The position numbers and the translations under genes are program-made. This document shows positions 1 through 8,283 of a stretch of DNA of 43,394 nucleotides, piece after piece. Source of the DNA: CAZVPZ01 sp964629245 (GTDB lineage: Archaea; Nanohalarchaeota; Nanosalinia; Nanosalinales; Nanosalinaceae); NCBI GenBank assembly GCA_964629245.1, contig CAZVPZ010000005.1:1-43394 (forward strand), in the 5' to 3' direction. Each line of letters opens with the position of its first letter. Position 1 is the stretch's first letter. Under the pieces are notes generated by a model. That model was not told the DNA's origin. It saw only the letters and a program-made list of their open reading frames with translations, and made no database searches.

Positions 1-460
1 CGACTCTCTGCCTCTCTCCTCCCGAGAGCTCGTCTGAACTGTGGTTCTTCCTGTCTCCCAGCCCCACTTTCTCCAGGGTTTCAGATGCCTTTTTCACCGC
101 CTTCTTCCTGCTCTGCCCTGCCATCACAAGAGGCATGTAGACGTTTTCCAGGCTGCTGAAACCCGATAGCAGTGAGTAGAACTGGAAGACGAACCCTATA
201 CGGTTGAGCCGCAGGTAGGCTCTCTGTCTCTCAGAGAGCTTGCTCGTCTCCTTTCCCTCTATGTGGATCTTTCCAGAGGTAGGTGAGTCAAGCAGGCCTA
301 TGAGATGCATCAGTGTCGACTTCCCGCTCCCGGATGGTCCCATTATAGAGTTGAAGCTGCCCTTCTCTATCTCGAGGTCGACACCGCTCAACGCCTCTAC
401 CTCCACCTCGCCCATGCTGTAAGTCTTCTTGAGTGCCTCAGTCGTTATGCTGTTTTTCAT
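1..460 (-). CDS. ABC transporter ATP-binding protein, MacB/LolD type (C-terminus beyond window)
   Basis: ATPase of an export-type or lipoprotein-type ABC system, acting with the FtsX-like permease just upstream. Reading from the ATG at 460, the protein shows Walker A GPSGSGKST at about residue 40, a Q-loop region (VFQFYSLLSG) near residue 97 and the signature LSGGERQRV before the window edge cuts it. Walker B and the H-loop are therefore not visible. The start codon overlaps the permease stop as ATGA, so the two are translationally coupled. Family assignment is by motif and by the typical MacB-like gene pair; the substrate is unknown. Confidence 0.93.
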   Translation of the reverse strand, partial: MKNSITTEALKKTYSMGEVEVEALSGVDLEIEKGSFNSIMGPSGSGKSTLMHLIGLLDSPTSGKIHIEGKETSKLSERQRAYLRLNRIGFVFQFYSLLSGFSSLENVYMPLVMAGQSRKKAVKKASETLEKVGLGDRKNHSSDELSGGERQRV

Positions 461-1635
461 CTCTGCTCTATTGTTTCGACTATGTTTTTCTGGGATACCA
501 GGTAGGCGGGTATCAGTCCCGCCACTAGGGCTGCGGCTAGAAGCCATATGCTCCTGGTGACCAGAAGGTTTTGTGAGAGGACCGTGGATAGCTCACCTAT
601 CGGTGTTTGGAGCGGGTTGAGGTTGAGTGCGAGGTGCACGGAAACCATCAGGATGTTGCCGATTACCACACCCGCCAGCCCGAATATGAGTGCCTCGAGC
701 ACAAAGGTGTACATCACCTCGCTTCTTTCAGCGCCGAATGACCTGACTATACCCGTCTCTCGAGACCTCTTGTTAGTGTTTATGAATATCACGACGCCGA
801 TTGATGTGACCGCCACTATCAACCCCACCAGTGAGACAACTCCCGTGACGATGGAGAAAGTCGAGTTTATGCTCTGGGCCACATCCGAGACCTCCCTCCA
901 TGTCTGTATCTCGCCCCCTACATTCAGCCGCTTCAGCCTCTGCTTGAACTCCTCCGCCTGGCTCCTGTCATCCAGCAGGACTTTCACGGAGGACGCCTCT
1001 CCCTCCGCTTCCAGGATTTCCTCAGCGGTCTCGTACTTCACGAATACCTGCCTTATAACGGTTCCCGGCCCCGGCCTTCCGATCTTCCCCGCCACCTTCA
1101 GCTCCAGGCTGTTGTTCAGGGCCACCATCTTGACCTTCCTTCCGCGTGTCACATCGAGGCCTTCATCGCCCAGCTCGTTTTGACCCTCTGCAAGGCTACT
1201 ACCTATCAGCACCATCCTGTCCGCGCCCTTCCTTATCCCCTCTCCTTCGACTACACGGGAGCGGTAGACCTCAGATTCCGGGGTCGAGGTGCCTATGGTG
1301 GGGGCAGTTACCTGGTTTCCACGGTACAGGAGGCTGGAGGAGAACTCCAGTCTTTTCTCCACTTCCTTCACCCCGGGCAGCCCCTTTATCTTCCTGACTA
1401 GGGAATCGGGGTTCTTCAGACGGCCCTCATCGGCCTCTATAAGTACGTGTCCCGTCTGTGTCTCCACTATGTTCTGGGTGAATGAACCGCTTAGTCCCTG
1501 GATGAAAGCCGGGAAGAAGGTCAGGTTAAGGAATGAGAAGCTCAACATCGCGATGACTATCAGGCTTATCTTCCTGTCCTCGAGTATGTCCCTCTTGGCG
1601 AGCAGCAGTACGAACCTATATCTCTTCCAGTTCAT
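457..1635 (-). CDS. FtsX-like ABC transporter permease (MacB family)
   Basis: Membrane partner of the downstream ATPase. I chose the ATG at 1635 (MNWKRYRFVL), preceded by a GAGAGG ribosome site, over a longer in-frame start at 1671. The protein is about 392 aa: one N-terminal membrane segment after a short cytoplasmic head, a large extracellular domain of about 200 residues, then three C-terminal membrane segments (VTGVVSLVGLIVAV; ALIFGLAGVVIGNIL; WLLAAALVAGLIP). This 1+3 topology is typical of MacB/FtsX permeases. The start lies about 20 bp inside the upstream surface-protein gene, indicating one operon. Likely role is mechanotransmission or export; the substrate cannot be read from sequence. 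Confidence 0.9.
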   Translation of the reverse strand: MNWKRYRFVLLLAKRDILEDRKISLIVIAMLSFSFLNLTFFPAFIQGLSGSFTQNIVETQTGHVLIEADEGRLKNPDSLVRKIKGLPGVKEVEKRLEFSSSLLYRGNQVTAPTIGTSTPESEVYRSRVVEGEGIRKGADRMVLIGSSLAEGQNELGDEGLDVTRGRKVKMVALNNSLELKVAGKIGRPGPGTVIRQVFVKYETAEEILEAEGEASSVKVLLDDRSQAEEFKQRLKRLNVGGEIQTWREVSDVAQSINSTFSIVTGVVSLVGLIVAVTSIGVVIFINTNKRSRETGIVRSFGAERSEVMYTFVLEALIFGLAGVVIGNILMVSVHLALNLNPLQTPIGELSTVLSQNLLVTRSIWLLAAALVAGLIPAYLVSQKNIVETIEQR

Positions 1636-2737
1636 CCCTTCCTCTCTTCCTCCAGTAGAACAGCCCTGCAAGGACCAGGAGGCCTGCGATGCCAGCGAAA
1701 ATCGGTAGTGAGGAACTTCTCTTCTCAGCCGAGAAACTCACGTCTGCACTGAAAGTTTTACGAGAGCTGTCCGAGTATCCTGTTTTTACCGTGCAAGAGG
1801 AAGTCCTTTTCCGCGGTATCACTTCGAAAGTCATCGGCACGCTCTCGCCGTCATCAAGCTGTCCGACGTACGATTTACCCGAGAGGACCTCTGCCTCCTC
1901 GCACTTGATTTCCGATGAGATGGCTTCAGCCTCACCCGGCCCTATATTTTCCAGCTCCAATATCACGCTAGTTTTACTGCCCAGAACCGCATCCTCGGCA
2001 TTGAGGTCTCCCAGTACGAGTTCCGTCTCCTCCGAGACATCTACCTTCAGGTCGAAGCTTGTCTCAAGTTGCTCGGATTCATCCATGTAGACCGTTTCAA
2101 GCTCGAAAGATTTTACCCCTGAACCTATGTCCTCGTCAGTTTTGAGCACCATGTCGAGCTTCTCCTCCTGGCCCGGCCCGAGGCTTTCGATCGTTGCCGT
2201 GGACGGCCTGAATGACATCCTGTCAGAGGAAGGTGTCAGGGTTATATCTGTGGCTTTGTCCGTCCCCACGTTCTCGACCGTCAATGTGATATTGGACTCC
2301 TTTCCCGGTGCCGACCCGGTTCCTGAGCTCTCGACGTTCAGCCTTGGTTCGCCATCGACCTCGAACTCGTACTTTTTTACAATCCCGGTCCCGCCGCTTG
2401 AAAGCCCTATATCGACCGGGTAGGTTCCGGAGTATGCGTCTTCTTCCACCTTGAAGTAGAGTGTTCCGACCTTTCTGCACCCTCCGCATAGCTGGAACTC
2501 CTCCCCGAGATCAGAGGTAGTTCCCGTGTACGATATGCCTTCAGCGGTCTCCACATCTACACCGGGGAAAGAGGCCTGGGTCGTACCCTTGTTTTCTACC
2601 TTGATGAAAAGCTTTACCGTGTCGCCCGGAGAGGCAATCACGGGCTGAGAATCCTGGACCTCTATAACTGGCTCAACGGTGGCGGCGGAACTGCCCGCCA
2701 TCAGCACTATGAACACGTAAAACCATGCCAGGCGCAT
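1616..2737 (-). CDS. Membrane-anchored surface protein with NEW3/CARDB-like Ig repeats
   Basis: A 373-aa secreted protein: signal peptide at residues 1-18 (FYVFIVLMAGSSA), then about three beta-rich domains with the NEW3/CARDB phrasing VKVEN.G, LTVENVGT and LELENIGPGEA, then one C-terminal membrane helix (LPIFAGIAGLLVLAGLFYW) and a short RKRGR cytoplasmic tail. It carries a Cys pair (CGGC, near residue 85). COG1361-like proteins are often encoded beside MacB-type ABC genes, and here the permease gene overlaps its 3' end, so it is probably the extracellular component of that transporter. A TATA-like element (TTTTTTATCC, 2758-2767) lies 21-30 bp upstream of the ATG, consistent with a leaderless transcript. 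Confidence 0.82.
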   Translation of the reverse strand: MRLAWFYVFIVLMAGSSAATVEPVIEVQDSQPVIASPGDTVKLFIKVENKGTTQASFPGVDVETAEGISYTGTTSDLGEEFQLCGGCRKVGTLYFKVEEDAYSGTYPVDIGLSSGGTGIVKKYEFEVDGEPRLNVESSGTGSAPGKESNITLTVENVGTDKATDITLTPSSDRMSFRPSTATIESLGPGQEEKLDMVLKTDEDIGSGVKSFELETVYMDESEQLETSFDLKVDVSEETELVLGDLNAEDAVLGSKTSVILELENIGPGEAEAISSEIKCEEAEVLSGKSYVGQLDDGESVPMTFEVIPRKRTSSCTVKTGYSDSSRKTFSADVSFSAEKRSSSLPIFAGIAGLLVLAGLFYWRKRGRDELEEI

Positions 2738-2813
2738 ATGAGCTATTCACCGGGGTATGGATAAAAAACCATGCCAACGTCTCCAGGCGAATCCTAAGAG
2801 ACCGAAAAAATCA

Positions 2814-3023
2814 TCACCTTTTAACGCCGACCATCCGGTGCTCCGTTCCCAGCACGTCCTTCCGGTAGGTCTCCACCTCTTTTTGCTTTTCCAGGTAGTT
2901 AAGGCAGCGGTGGACATCCGCTTCGTCGAACTCCAGTTCCCGGGCCAGCGCCAGCGCAGAGGGTTTCCGTCCCTCTCTTATCAGTTCTACCGCCTTCTCC
3001 TTCACTATTTCTGCTCTCTGCAC
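2814..3023 (-). CDS. Small winged-helix-like DNA-binding protein
   Basis: A 69-aa protein whose pattern (VKEKAVELIREGRKP, LARELEFDEADVHRCLNYL, EVETYRKDVLG) fits a helix-turn-helix plus wing, a common archaeal mini-regulator. The start used here is GTG at 3023. A TATA-like TTTAAAT at 3033-3039 is too close for a leaderless start there, and an internal GTG at 3005 would fit better, so the N-terminus is uncertain. It precedes the ABC/surface-protein operon on the same strand and could regulate it; that is inference from position only. Confidence 0.6.
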   Translation of the reverse strand: MQRAEIVKEKAVELIREGRKPSALALARELEFDEADVHRCLNYLEKQKEVETYRKDVLGTEHRMVGVKR

Positions 3024-3062
3024 TGTAACTAGTTTAAATCAGCGCTAGAAAAAGGTTTTTCT

Positions 3063-3236
3063 ATGGACCCCGGCGAAATCGACGCGGGAGACGACCTTGA
3101 AGACCTGGTAGGAGAGCTGGAGCAGGGGGAAAAGGTGGTCCTCGAGAGGGAGAAGCACGAGATGGTGGAGTCAAAGCTTCAGGAGGTCGCAGAGCAGCTG
3201 CGTTTCCTCCACGAGGAGATCGGGCCGAAAGATTAA
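3063..3236 (+). CDS. Small acidic, probably coiled-coil protein (57 aa)
   Basis: I do not recognise a family. The 57-aa product is highly charged, with a heptad-like stretch from about residue 12 to 52 (DLEDLVGELEQGEKVVLE, VESKLQEVAEQLRFLHEE) suggesting one long helix or coiled coil. Codon choice (GAG, CTC, GTC) matches neighbouring genes. TTTAAAT at 3033-3039 lies 24-30 bp upstream of the ATG, as expected for a leaderless archaeal mRNA. It sits immediately before hsp20 on the same strand, though hsp20 has its own TATA. Confidence 0.6.
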   Translation: MDPGEIDAGDDLEDLVGELEQGEKVVLEREKHEMVESKLQEVAEQLRFLHEEIGPKD

Positions 3237-3273
3237 AGTTTTTATCGACGTAAATAAAACCCAAGTGATCATC

Positions 3274-3696
3274 ATGAGAAGAATGAAGAGAGACTCCTTC
3301 GACGAGATCTTCGACCAGATGCAAAGCGTCTTCAACGACTTCCAGGACATGAGCAGGGACCTGGCAGGCTTCAGCAAAACCGTCCCTGTAGACGTCCGGA
3401 AGGAAGACGGGCGTATTGTCGTGAGAGCGGACCTGCCCGGCGTCAGCAAGGAGGATATCAACCTGAAGGCCGACGAGGACACGCTGGAGATATCCGCGGA
3501 GAGTTCCGAGGAGATGACCGAGGAGAACGAGAAGTACCTCCGCCGGGAGCGGTCCTCGAGGTCCTACCGCAGGACAGTGATGTGGCCAGCCAAGGTCAAC
3601 CCTGACACCATCCACGCACACTACGAGGAAGGCGTCCTGGAAGTCAGCGCAGACATGGAAGAGGGAGAGGGAAGCAGGCACATCGATATCGAGTGA
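3274..3696 (+). CDS. hsp20: Small heat-shock protein, Hsp20/alpha-crystallin family
   Basis: ATP-independent holdase chaperone, cytoplasmic. The alpha-crystallin core runs from about residue 37 to the end (VPVDVRKEDGRIVVRADLPG, EDINLKADEDTLEISAE, and GVLEVSADME matching the conserved GVL motif). The N-terminal arm contains amphipathic helices (FDEIFDQMQSVFNDFQDM). I prefer the ATG at 3274 to the GTG at 3265 because the TATA-like GTTTTTATC (3238-3246) then lies about 28-36 bp upstream. No I-x-I tail is visible at the C-terminus (HIDIE), so oligomer assembly may differ from canonical family members. A T-rich stretch follows before the convergent rtcA gene. Confidence 0.93.
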   Translation: MRRMKRDSFDEIFDQMQSVFNDFQDMSRDLAGFSKTVPVDVRKEDGRIVVRADLPGVSKEDINLKADEDTLEISAESSEEMTEENEKYLRRERSSRSYRRTVMWPAKVNPDTIHAHYEEGVLEVSADMEEGEGSRHIDIE

Positions 3697-3721
3697 TTCC
3701 CGCAAACCCTCCTTTCTTTTT

Positions 3722-4732
3722 CTACCGTCTCAGGACGTAGTTCCCGCCATTTTCCTCGATGGAGACGTCGCGGTCGAACTTCTTTACGACTTCTACAGAG
3801 GTCTGTACGTGGTCCGTCAGACGCGGGATAGACACCTCCCCGCCGACCACAGCGAGGAATACCACCAGCTGGTCTGCCATGTGTTCGTCGACCGCAGCGT
3901 TCCCCGAATGGAACCTCTTGAACGCCTGCACCACCTCCCTGGAGACCTCCTCCGAGCGCTTTCCCCGCTCTCCCAGCGAGTCGAAGCCCGCTACCGAGTT
4001 CTCGTACACCGCCTTCAAGGTCAAGGAAGAGCCCGGTGAATCAGTCTCGACGTATTCGACGTTTTTCTCCAGTTCGGTGGAAACGCGGGAGTTCTTCAGC
4101 ATCCTCGCCGCCTCGTCAGCCTGTCGGTCCGCAACGCTACGTTCCTCCAGCTCCCGTGAAGCCTTCGAGAATATCTCGAATCGCTGCAGTTCACCGCGCG
4201 CCCTCAACTCCACAGGCTCCATCGAGAACGCCCTGGTCTCCAGTTCGACCTCCCCGCCACCCCGGGGATAGAAGCCCGTCTTTCCCAGCTCCAGCGACGC
4301 ATCCATCCCGAACCGAGACAGCAGCGGCAGTTTCACCTCACGGAGGTACGCCACCGTGGGAGACCACTTCACGTCAGTCCCGCCCTTGACTGTCACGCGG
4401 AAAGGCTCCGGGAACTGGGTGATAACCGGTAGCAGAGTGTCGAGAAGAAGGGTGACGCTTCCCGCAGTGCCGATATTCACCGTGAAGCCGTCGCTTCTCA
4501 GACCCGACGGCCGGAACTCCAGTCGTTTCGATCCCTCTTCAGCGCCCTCGACCTCCGCCTCAGCCATCCTTGCCGCGGCCTTCACCGCCTTGAGGTGCTG
4601 GCGCTTCAGTCCAGGGTTCGGGCGGCGGGAGCGGACGTTCTCCATCCGGAAAGCCTCACCTGTCACCGCCGATAGCGCCAGGGAGTTCCTCAGCATCTGG
4701 CCGCCGCCGCTCGAACCGTCTATCTCTATCAT
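3722..4732 (-). CDS. rtcA: RNA 3'-terminal phosphate cyclase
   Basis: Converts RNA 3'-phosphate ends to 2',3'-cyclic phosphates using ATP, via a covalent His-AMP intermediate. Visible hallmarks are the N-terminal GSSGGGQMLRNSLALSAVTG block and, near the C-terminus, VDEHMADQLVVF carrying the expected nucleophilic His. I chose the ATG at 4732 (MIEIDGSS), giving 336 aa, the usual family length; an upstream TTG at 4780 would add 16 residues that overlap the divergent promoter region. The gene is divergent from a small secreted-protein gene and no RtcB is in the window. Its cellular role in archaea is RNA repair or processing. Confidence 0.94.
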   Translation of the reverse strand: MIEIDGSSGGGQMLRNSLALSAVTGEAFRMENVRSRRPNPGLKRQHLKAVKAAARMAEAEVEGAEEGSKRLEFRPSGLRSDGFTVNIGTAGSVTLLLDTLLPVITQFPEPFRVTVKGGTDVKWSPTVAYLREVKLPLLSRFGMDASLELGKTGFYPRGGGEVELETRAFSMEPVELRARGELQRFEIFSKASRELEERSVADRQADEAARMLKNSRVSTELEKNVEYVETDSPGSSLTLKAVYENSVAGFDSLGERGKRSEEVSREVVQAFKRFHSGNAAVDEHMADQLVVFLAVVGGEVSIPRLTDHVQTSVEVVKKFDRDVSIEENGGNYVLRR

Positions 4733-4788
4733 GTAAATTCCCGGGTTGTGGAAACTATTAAATCCGATTCGTTGCAACAACCCGATTT

Positions 4789-5010
4789 ATGGAGAAGGCC
4801 GCGGTAATAATAATCGCAGCGGTGCTCTTGGCACCCGGCGCCCTCGCACAGCAGGACGATGCACCTCCAGAAGACGGCCTTGAGGACTCGAACTCGACCG
4901 AAAGGGGGGTGATAGGCTCCACGGTGGGTAGTATCGCGTCCGGTATCTATAGCTTTCTGGTCGAGTTCGCCGCGGACGTGGTGGAGGAGGTCATGGCCAG
5001 GAATTCGTAG
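4789..5010 (+). CDS. Small exported or membrane-associated protein (73 aa)
   Basis: No family recognised. The N-terminus is a clear signal peptide (VIIIAAVLLAPGALAQ, residues 6-21, with an ALA-Q cleavage-like site), followed by an acidic, Pro-rich segment and an amphipathic C-terminal region (GSIASGIYSFLVEFAADVVEE) that could associate with the membrane. The start is supported by TATTAAAT at 4756-4763, 26-33 bp upstream. It lies between the divergent rtcA gene and the YbaK-type editing gene, and appears to be its own unit. Confidence 0.6.
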   Translation: MEKAAVIIIAAVLLAPGALAQQDDAPPEDGLEDSNSTERGVIGSTVGSIASGIYSFLVEFAADVVEEVMARNS

Positions 5011-5050
5011 CCGCCTCATCCTATTTCAATTTCAGGTGTGAACTAGGCCT

Positions 5051-5569
5051 ATGGACCAGTACTTCAGCCAGACGCCGGAAGAACTCGAACAGTTCCTCGA
5101 CTTCATAGAAGACGACCTGGACAACGTCCGGCGGGTGATAGATGGGGTCGAAGAGAATGGTATCGACGCCGATTTCATGGTACACGCCAAGGCTGAGACC
5201 GTGCAAGAATCAGCGGACAACACCGACGTGGAGAAATCAGAGATCGTCAAGACCCTCGTATTCATAGCGGACGAACCAGTAGCGGTGCTCTGCCCTGGAG
5301 ACATGAGGGTGAGTGAGCAAAAACTTTCAGGTATAGTGGGGAGCGAGGTCAGGATGGCGGATCCCGGCGAGGTACGTGAGGCAACGGGGTACCATGTGGG
5401 GGGCGTATCTCCCTTCGACCTGGACATACCCGTCTACATGGAAGAAAGCATACTCCACCAGGAACGCGTCAAACCCGCCGCCGGCTCGCGGGTGGTCGGC
5501 ATCACCCTCACACCGGCCGATCTTCGCGACATCACAGATGCAGAGGTCGTGGAAGTCGGGGAGAAATAA
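5051..5569 (+). CDS. YbaK/ProX-type aminoacyl-tRNA deacylase
   Basis: Predicted to hydrolyse mischarged aminoacyl-tRNA in trans, as YbaK (Cys-tRNAPro) and ProXp family members do. Evidence: the core lysine motif SEIVKTLVFIAD (about residues 62-73), the GYHVGGVSPFDL motif (about 116-127) matching the family's G-x-x-x-GGVSPFG loop, and a total of 172 aa. The N-terminal about 45 residues form an extra acidic helical segment. It sits directly upstream of tyrS and near serS, in keeping with a translation-fidelity role. Exact tRNA specificity cannot be read from sequence. Confidence 0.85.
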   Translation: MDQYFSQTPEELEQFLDFIEDDLDNVRRVIDGVEENGIDADFMVHAKAETVQESADNTDVEKSEIVKTLVFIADEPVAVLCPGDMRVSEQKLSGIVGSEVRMADPGEVREATGYHVGGVSPFDLDIPVYMEESILHQERVKPAAGSRVVGITLTPADLRDITDAEVVEVGEK

Positions 5570-5605
5570 CAGTTTTAACCGTTAGAGTCGATTAAGGGTT
5601 TTATT

Positions 5606-6625
5606 ATGGAGATTGAAGAACGGAAAGAGCTGGTGCTGAGGAACACCGAGGAAGTCGTCACAGAGGAAGAGCTCGAAGAGGTTCTGGAAAAGGAGACTCC
5701 CCGGTGCTACGTCGGCTACGAGACCTCGGGACCTGTTCACCTCGGCCACTGGATATCCGTACGTAAACTCCTCGACCTCCAGAAGGCGGGTTTCCAGCCT
5801 GTAGTGATGTGGGCCGACCTCCACACCTTCCTCAACAGGAAGGGCGACGAGGACTGGATAGACGCCATGACCGGTTACTGGCAGGCCACCTTCGAAGCCC
5901 TGGGACTTGAGGCAGAGTACGTGCTGGGACGCTCATTCGAGGAGAAGACAGAGTATTTCCACGATGTCCTCAGGATGTCCCAGGAGGTCACCCTGAACCG
6001 GGGTGAAAGAGCCATGGGAGATGTCGCCTCGGGAGAGAAGACGTACATCTCACACGTCGTATACCCTTTGATGCAGGCACTTGACATCGAGTACCTCGAC
6101 CTTGATCTTGCGGTAGCGGGAATCGACCAGAGAAAGATACACATGCTCGCACGCGAGAAGCTCCCCAAAATGGGCTACAGGAAGCCCACCTGCCTTCACT
6201 GGCCGATGCTCGCATCGCTGACCGGCACAGGGGAGAAGATGTCCTCAAGCAAGAAGGAGACCATGTTTCCCCTGCACGCGGAGCCCTCACACATCGAGGA
6301 AGTGATCGAGGGCGGCTACTGCCCCGCCGGCCTGGTCGAAGACAACCCTGTGCTCCAGATAGCCAAGTTCTTCATCTTCGGCGCCGATAGAGACCTGGAC
6401 GTCGAAAGGCCGGAGAAGTACGGCGGCGATGTCAAGTACTCTGATTACAGCGAGATGGAGGACGACTTCGTGGAGGAAGAACTCCATCCCCAGGACCTGA
6501 AGGCGGCGGTCGCATCAGAACTAGTCGACCGGCTGAAGCCCGTGAGAGAACGGTTCAAAGAAGAGCCCGGACTTCTAGACCCTCTGGAAGATATAGGCCA
6601 CGAGAAGCCCGGCTACATCGGCTAA
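5606..6625 (+). CDS. tyrS: Tyrosyl-tRNA synthetase (archaeal type)
   Basis: Class I synthetase charging tRNATyr. The 339-aa length and motifs match archaeal TyrRS: CYVGYETSGPVHLGHW (residues 34-49, with the substrate-contacting Tyr and a HIGH-like HLGH), the YPLMQALDIEYLDLDLAVAG block holding the Tyr/Gln/Asp tyrosine-binding residues, IDQRKIHMLARE, and GEKMSSSK. TrpRS was considered, but the Y..Q..D pocket and the C-terminal RPEKYGGD/ELHPQDLK blocks are those of TyrRS. A TTTTAACC element at 5573-5580 lies 26-33 bp upstream of the ATG. It follows the editing-protein gene by about 36 bp. Confidence 0.95.
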   Translation: MEIEERKELVLRNTEEVVTEEELEEVLEKETPRCYVGYETSGPVHLGHWISVRKLLDLQKAGFQPVVMWADLHTFLNRKGDEDWIDAMTGYWQATFEALGLEAEYVLGRSFEEKTEYFHDVLRMSQEVTLNRGERAMGDVASGEKTYISHVVYPLMQALDIEYLDLDLAVAGIDQRKIHMLAREKLPKMGYRKPTCLHWPMLASLTGTGEKMSSSKKETMFPLHAEPSHIEEVIEGGYCPAGLVEDNPVLQIAKFFIFGADRDLDVERPEKYGGDVKYSDYSEMEDDFVEEELHPQDLKAAVASELVDRLKPVRERFKEEPGLLDPLEDIGHEKPGYIG

Positions 6626-6666
6626 ACCTATAAAAAACTAATTTACCGATTTTAACCGTGGTTCAA

Positions 6667-6702
6667 ATGAAGGGTGGACGTTTTTCCACACGGCACGTAT
6701 GA
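6667..6702 (+). other. Possible 11-aa micro-ORF carrying the GGRF motif
   Basis: Within the 127-bp tyrS-serS gap, an ATG opens MKGGRFSTRHV and then stops. It contains the DNA string AGGGTGGACGTTTT, identical over 14 bp to the micro-ORF at 14396-14464 (minus strand), and in both the string is read in the same frame as GGRF. A TATA-like TATAAAAA (6629-6636) lies 31-38 bp upstream. It may be a decayed or minimal copy of the same element, or chance. Its 3' part overlaps the region just before the serS promoter. Confidence 0.25.
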
Positions 6703-6723
6703 ACGCTTTCTAAACCCTTTTAG

Positions 6724-6731
6724 CTATAAAA
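6724..6731 (+). promoter_or_regulatory. TATA element of serS
   Basis: CTATAAAA, 22-29 bp upstream of the ATG at 6753. This spacing supports a leaderless serS mRNA and decides the start against the GTG nine bases earlier. Confidence 0.6.
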
Positions 6732-6752
6732 CTGTCCTCCTATGTGGTTTCC

Positions 6753-8018
6753 ATGCTTGACATAGAACTCTTCCGGGAGGAGCCAGAGCGCATCAGGAAA
6801 TCCGAGGAGCGTCGGGGGAAGGACCCCGGGAAGGTGGATGAAGTCGTCGAGTTCGACAGGAAGTGGCGCGAGACGCTCCAGGAACTCCAGGAACTCCAGG
6901 AGGAAAGGAACCGCGTGGGCGACGAGATAGCAGAACTAAAGGAGGACGGAAAAGACGCGGCCCACAAGATAGATGAGATGTCCACAGTCAAGAGGAAGAT
7001 CGCCGAGCTCAAGGAAAAAGAGCAGGAACTAAAAGGGGAGCGCGACGACCTGAGGTACCGCATCGGCAACATCCTCCACGAATCTGTCCCCGAGGGAGAC
7101 GACGAGGACGACAACAGGGAGATAAAGACATGGGAACCCGGAGACGGCAAGAAAGGTGATGCGGAACTCGCCGCCGACGTCCTGGAAGAGAACGACCTTG
7201 TGGATACAGAGAAGGCGGTCGAGCTCGCGGGCGACAGGGCCTACTACCTGAAAGGCGACCTGTTCCGCCTGAACCAGGCACTTATCCAGTTCTCGATGGA
7301 CCTGCTACGCGAGAAAGGGTTCACACCCATGCAGACCCCCTACATGCTGGAGCGGGAACCGATGGAGGCCGCTGCAGAGCTCGAAGACTTCCACGAACAG
7401 CTCTACAAGATGGACCGTGAGGACAAGTACCTTATCGCGACCTCGGAGCAGACCCTCGCCACCTACCACTTCGATGACATCCTCGACCCCGAAGAACTAC
7501 CGAAGAAGTACGCCGGCTTCTCCACCAATTTCCGGAGAGAAGCGGGTAAGCACGGCACGCAGACGAGAGGTATCTGGCGGGTTCACCAGTTCGAGAAGGT
7601 GGAGCAGTACATCTTCTGCACGCCTGAGGAGTCCTGGGACTGGCACGAGAAGCTACTGGAAAACGCGGAAGAGGTGATGAAGCAGCTCAACCTGCCGTAT
7701 CGCGTGGTCAACGTCTGCACCGGCGACATGAACGACAACGCGGCGAAAAAATACGACATAGAGGTCTGGCGCCCACCGCTGGGAGAGTACGGCGAGGTAG
7801 TGTCCTGCTCCAACTGCACAGACTACCAGGCCCGGAAGGTCGGTGTCCGCATCAGGGGCGAGGAGAACACCACATCCCACACCCTGAACGCGACCGCCTG
7901 CGCCACCTCGAGAGTCATCACAGCGATAGTCGAGAACAACCAGGTAGAGGACGGCATCCGTGTTCCCGAAAAGCTGCGGCCCTACATGGACGGCCAGGAA
8001 GTCATCGAAACTGACTAG
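6753..8018 (+). CDS. serS: Seryl-tRNA synthetase
   Basis: Class II synthetase charging tRNASer. The bacterial/standard-type architecture is visible: an N-terminal antiparallel coiled coil (about residues 30-105, rich in ELQELQEE and KRKIAELKEKE), then the catalytic domain with motif 2 (NFRREAGKHGTQTRGIWRVH) and motif 3 (NATACATSRVITAIVENNQ, ending VPEKLRPYM). The 421-aa length is normal. It is not the rare methanogen-type SerRS. The start at 6753 (MLDIELFREEPE) is the conserved family N-terminus. A small membrane-protein gene follows by about 30 bp and is probably co-transcribed. Confidence 0.96.
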   Translation: MLDIELFREEPERIRKSEERRGKDPGKVDEVVEFDRKWRETLQELQELQEERNRVGDEIAELKEDGKDAAHKIDEMSTVKRKIAELKEKEQELKGERDDLRYRIGNILHESVPEGDDEDDNREIKTWEPGDGKKGDAELAADVLEENDLVDTEKAVELAGDRAYYLKGDLFRLNQALIQFSMDLLREKGFTPMQTPYMLEREPMEAAAELEDFHEQLYKMDREDKYLIATSEQTLATYHFDDILDPEELPKKYAGFSTNFRREAGKHGTQTRGIWRVHQFEKVEQYIFCTPEESWDWHEKLLENAEEVMKQLNLPYRVVNVCTGDMNDNAAKKYDIEVWRPPLGEYGEVVSCSNCTDYQARKVGVRIRGEENTTSHTLNATACATSRVITAIVENNQVEDGIRVPEKLRPYMDGQEVIETD

Positions 8019-8051
8019 AAGGTCGGGGATCAAACTCTCAATGTGGTCAAG

Positions 8052-8261
8052 ATGGGAGTCATGAACGTACTTTCCGACCTCGTAGAGTCAGTGGTCGCCT
8101 TCGTCGTGCTTATCCTGCTCGCGGTCGTCTCTTTCTTCGTCACGGTCTTCGTGGTGAAGACGGGGAGCGAGCTGGCAGGATACAGCCCGAGCGGCGACTT
8201 CGTGGTGCTTTCCGCAGCGCTACTCGTTGCGGCCTCGATCCTGGCAGGCATGATGAACTAG
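8052..8261 (+). CDS. Small membrane protein with two predicted TM helices
   Basis: No family recognised. About 69 aa with two hydrophobic segments (VAFVVLILLAVVSFFVTVFVV and FVVLSAALLVAASILAGMM) joined by a short polar loop (KTGSELAGYSPSGD). The start is uncertain: GTG 8043, ATG 8052 and ATG 8061 are all in frame with no clear ribosome site, and I give the middle one. It lies 33 bp after serS with no TATA of its own that I can see, so it is likely in that transcript. Confidence 0.55.
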   Translation: MGVMNVLSDLVESVVAFVVLILLAVVSFFVTVFVVKTGSELAGYSPSGDFVVLSAALLVAASILAGMMN

Positions 8262-8266
8262 AAATT

Positions 8267-8283
8267 ACGGGTCCTAGACCCGT
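8267..8283. terminator. Perfect hairpin between convergent genes
   Basis: ACGGGTC-CTA-GACCCGT forms a 7-bp perfect stem with a 3-nt loop right where the plus-strand membrane gene and the minus-strand orphan gene end (the minus stop lies inside it). It could act in both directions to end transcripts or protect 3' ends. T-runs are present only in the TTTTTTCTC stretch slightly beyond on the plus strand. Confidence 0.35.

Noticed and set aside
3061..3705. Long minus-strand ORF across hsp20
   Set aside because: Shadow frame of the 57-aa and hsp20 genes; composition is not protein-like.
5606..6625. Annotation as tryptophanyl-tRNA synthetase
   Set aside because: The Tyr/Gln/Asp pocket and the archaeal C-terminal blocks are those of TyrRS.
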